Assembly (NCBI GenBank): GCA_015478945.1
Contig: JABUQX010095300.1
Coordinates: forward strand, 1 to 22,500
Reading direction: 5' to 3'
DNA: 22,500 nt
Source of the DNA: Trachelipus rathkii
Taxonomy: Eukaryota; Arthropoda; Malacostraca; Isopoda; Trachelipodidae
Of the stretch, positions 21,578 to 22,500 are shown one piece after another. Position 1 is the first letter of the stretch, and each line of letters opens with the position of its first letter. The notes below the pieces were generated by a model, which did no database searches, was not told where the DNA came from, and worked only from the letters and a program-made list of their open reading frames with translations. Made by a program: the position numbers and the translations under genes.

Positions 21578-21905
21578 GAGTATATTTATATATATATATG
21601 ATATATATATTATTATATATATGTTATATTATACAGTTAAGTATGTATATATATAGTTATTATTATTATTACATATATATATATATATATAGATATACAT
21701 ATACATATATATTATTACATATTATATTATTATTTTTGTAATATACATTTAAATCTACAATTACAACAGTTAAATTAAGAGCTAATAGCATTTTAAGGAA
21801 GAAGAAGAGCAGTGCTATATATTAAGCATACTACATATATAGTACATGATATGTTACATATATATGATATATATATGCATGTTACCATATGCAATAGGAA
21901 TAATA
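21578..21905. repeat. Impure (AT)n/(ATT)n tract
   Basis: AT runs mixed with TTATTATTATTA, ACATATAT and CATATATATA words, clearest at 21581-21740 and 21825-21875. Confidence 0.85.
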
Positions 21906-22071
21906 TCATTTATATGTGTTCCTTTCTTACGATCTTATAGAATACGATGGTTATAAAATATTTAATATCTACACACAAAGAACGAGGATAGGACAGGCTG
22001 GCCACCTGTGATGTCGCCTTGAAGGGAGCTCGGTTGCTTTATAATTGTTCTTGAATCCAAGTTTTCTGCTT

Positions 22072-22150
22072 GGAGGATAGCTCAGTCGTAACGCACCGGG
22101 TATATTGTCCTCAGTCGCAACATGGCGGTGGTTCAATCCCGGAGAAGGCA
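22072..22150 (+). other. tRNA-like module, unit 1 (A box 22078-22089, B box 22130-22140)
   Basis: TAGCTCAGTCGT fits the RNA polymerase III A box TRGCNNAGYNGG with one mismatch. GGTTCAATCCC fits the B box core GWTCRANNC completely. About 40 bases lie between the boxes, as in tRNA genes. The T-loop TTCAATC has the expected 7 bases, but the D-arm, anticodon arm and acceptor stem do not fold properly, so this is a tRNA-derived (SINE-head-like) sequence and not a working tRNA gene. Confidence 0.65.
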
Positions 22151-22334
22151 GTTAATTCTTTACCTTCCTATTATATGTTCTTTCTTTAACATCTTATATA
22201 ATTGCGATTATTATGCAATATTTAACATCTACAATATAAAGAACGAGGGATAGGACAGGCTGGACACCTGGTGATGTCGCCTTGAAGGGAGCTCGGTTGC
22301 TTTATAATTGTTCTTGAATCCAAGTTTCCTGCTT

Positions 22335-22412
22335 GGAGGATAGCTCAGTCGTAACGCACCGGGTATATTGTCCTCAGTCGCAACATGGTGGTGGTTCAAT
22401 CCCAGATTAGTC
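22335..22412 (+). other. tRNA-like module, unit 2 (A box 22341-22352, B box 22393-22403)
   Basis: Both boxes are identical to those of unit 1. The differences in between and just after are GGCGG versus GGTGG (unit 1 versus 2, before the B box) and CCGGAGAAGG versus CCAGATTAGT after it. Conservation of both boxes in two units fits shared recent origin and does not by itself show selection. Confidence 0.65.
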
Positions 22413-22500
22413 TGTTAATTCTTTACCTTCCTATTATATGTTCTTTCTTTAACATCTTATATAATTGCGATTATTATGCAATATTTAACATTTACAATAT

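Larger units (their letters stand above)
21910..22500 (+). repeat. Tandem repeat array, period about 262 bp
   Basis: Unit starts at TTATATG: 21910, 22171 and 22434, so the spacings are 261 and 263. Two full units and 67 bases of a third are seen, and the array continues beyond the window. Shared blocks in order are TTAACATCTACA, AAAGAACGAGGATAGGACAG, GATGTCGCCTTGAAGGGAGC, GGTTGCTTTATAATTGTTC, a CCAAG-7-CTTGG hairpin (22057-22073 in unit 1), then the tRNA-like module and CTTTACCTTCCTATTATATG. Units 2 and 3 agree almost perfectly where both are visible; the first unit is more diverged in its first 60 bases, as expected at an array edge. Confidence 0.95.

Noticed and set aside
22072..22412. Functional tRNA genes
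   Set aside because: A and B boxes are present, but no complete cloverleaf or acceptor stem can be drawn.

Overview
The window looks like intergenic DNA from an animal nuclear genome, and I see no intact host gene. It is very AT-rich, with long impure (AT)n blocks plus (ATT)n and (GA)n microsatellites. The only recognisable coding signal comes from decayed transposable elements. The set of elements (a jockey/CR1-like LINE, a mariner-like DNA transposon, a Ty3/gypsy-like protease remnant and a tRNA-promoter repeat) and the microsatellite density suggest an arthropod. A decapod crustacean such as a penaeid shrimp is my best guess, but this is an inference from style and not a database match.

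Layout, left to right. Bases 1-3580 are AT microsatellite and featureless AT-rich DNA. Bases 3581-3930 are an unassigned patch of balanced composition. Bases 4052-4963 carry a broken gag-protease segment of an LTR retrotransposon on the + strand. Bases 5511-6538 hold a possible LTR ending at a primer-binding-site-like sequence. Bases 7104-7311 are a short GC- and CpG-rich island. It is followed by a two-copy repeat with period about 155 bp (7421-7700), in which each copy has inverted arms around a perfect RFX X-box-like palindrome. Bases 7700-13400 are AT-rich and largely featureless. Two G/C-run fragments resembling the ends of hAT-type elements lie at 13401-13441 and 15042-15090. A 1.3 kb mariner-like element with terminal inverted repeats spans 15891-17206; its transposase, on the - strand, is frameshifted and all three catalytic aspartates are replaced.

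The right part (18000-21510) has a purine-rich top strand. It holds the pre-RT and early-RT part of a LINE on the - strand (19690-20275) and the C-terminal part of a LINE of similar type on the + strand (20919-21509). They are separated by (AT)n and (ATT)n tracts, and a (GA)46 tract sits inside the second fragment. The last 590 bp are a tandem array with a period of about 262 bp that runs off the window. Each unit carries a tRNA-like A box and B box at normal tRNA spacing.

The elements do not form a pathway. They are successive insertions that have decayed. The two most unusual structures are the X-box foldback repeat beside the CpG island and the tRNA-promoter tandem array at the right edge.
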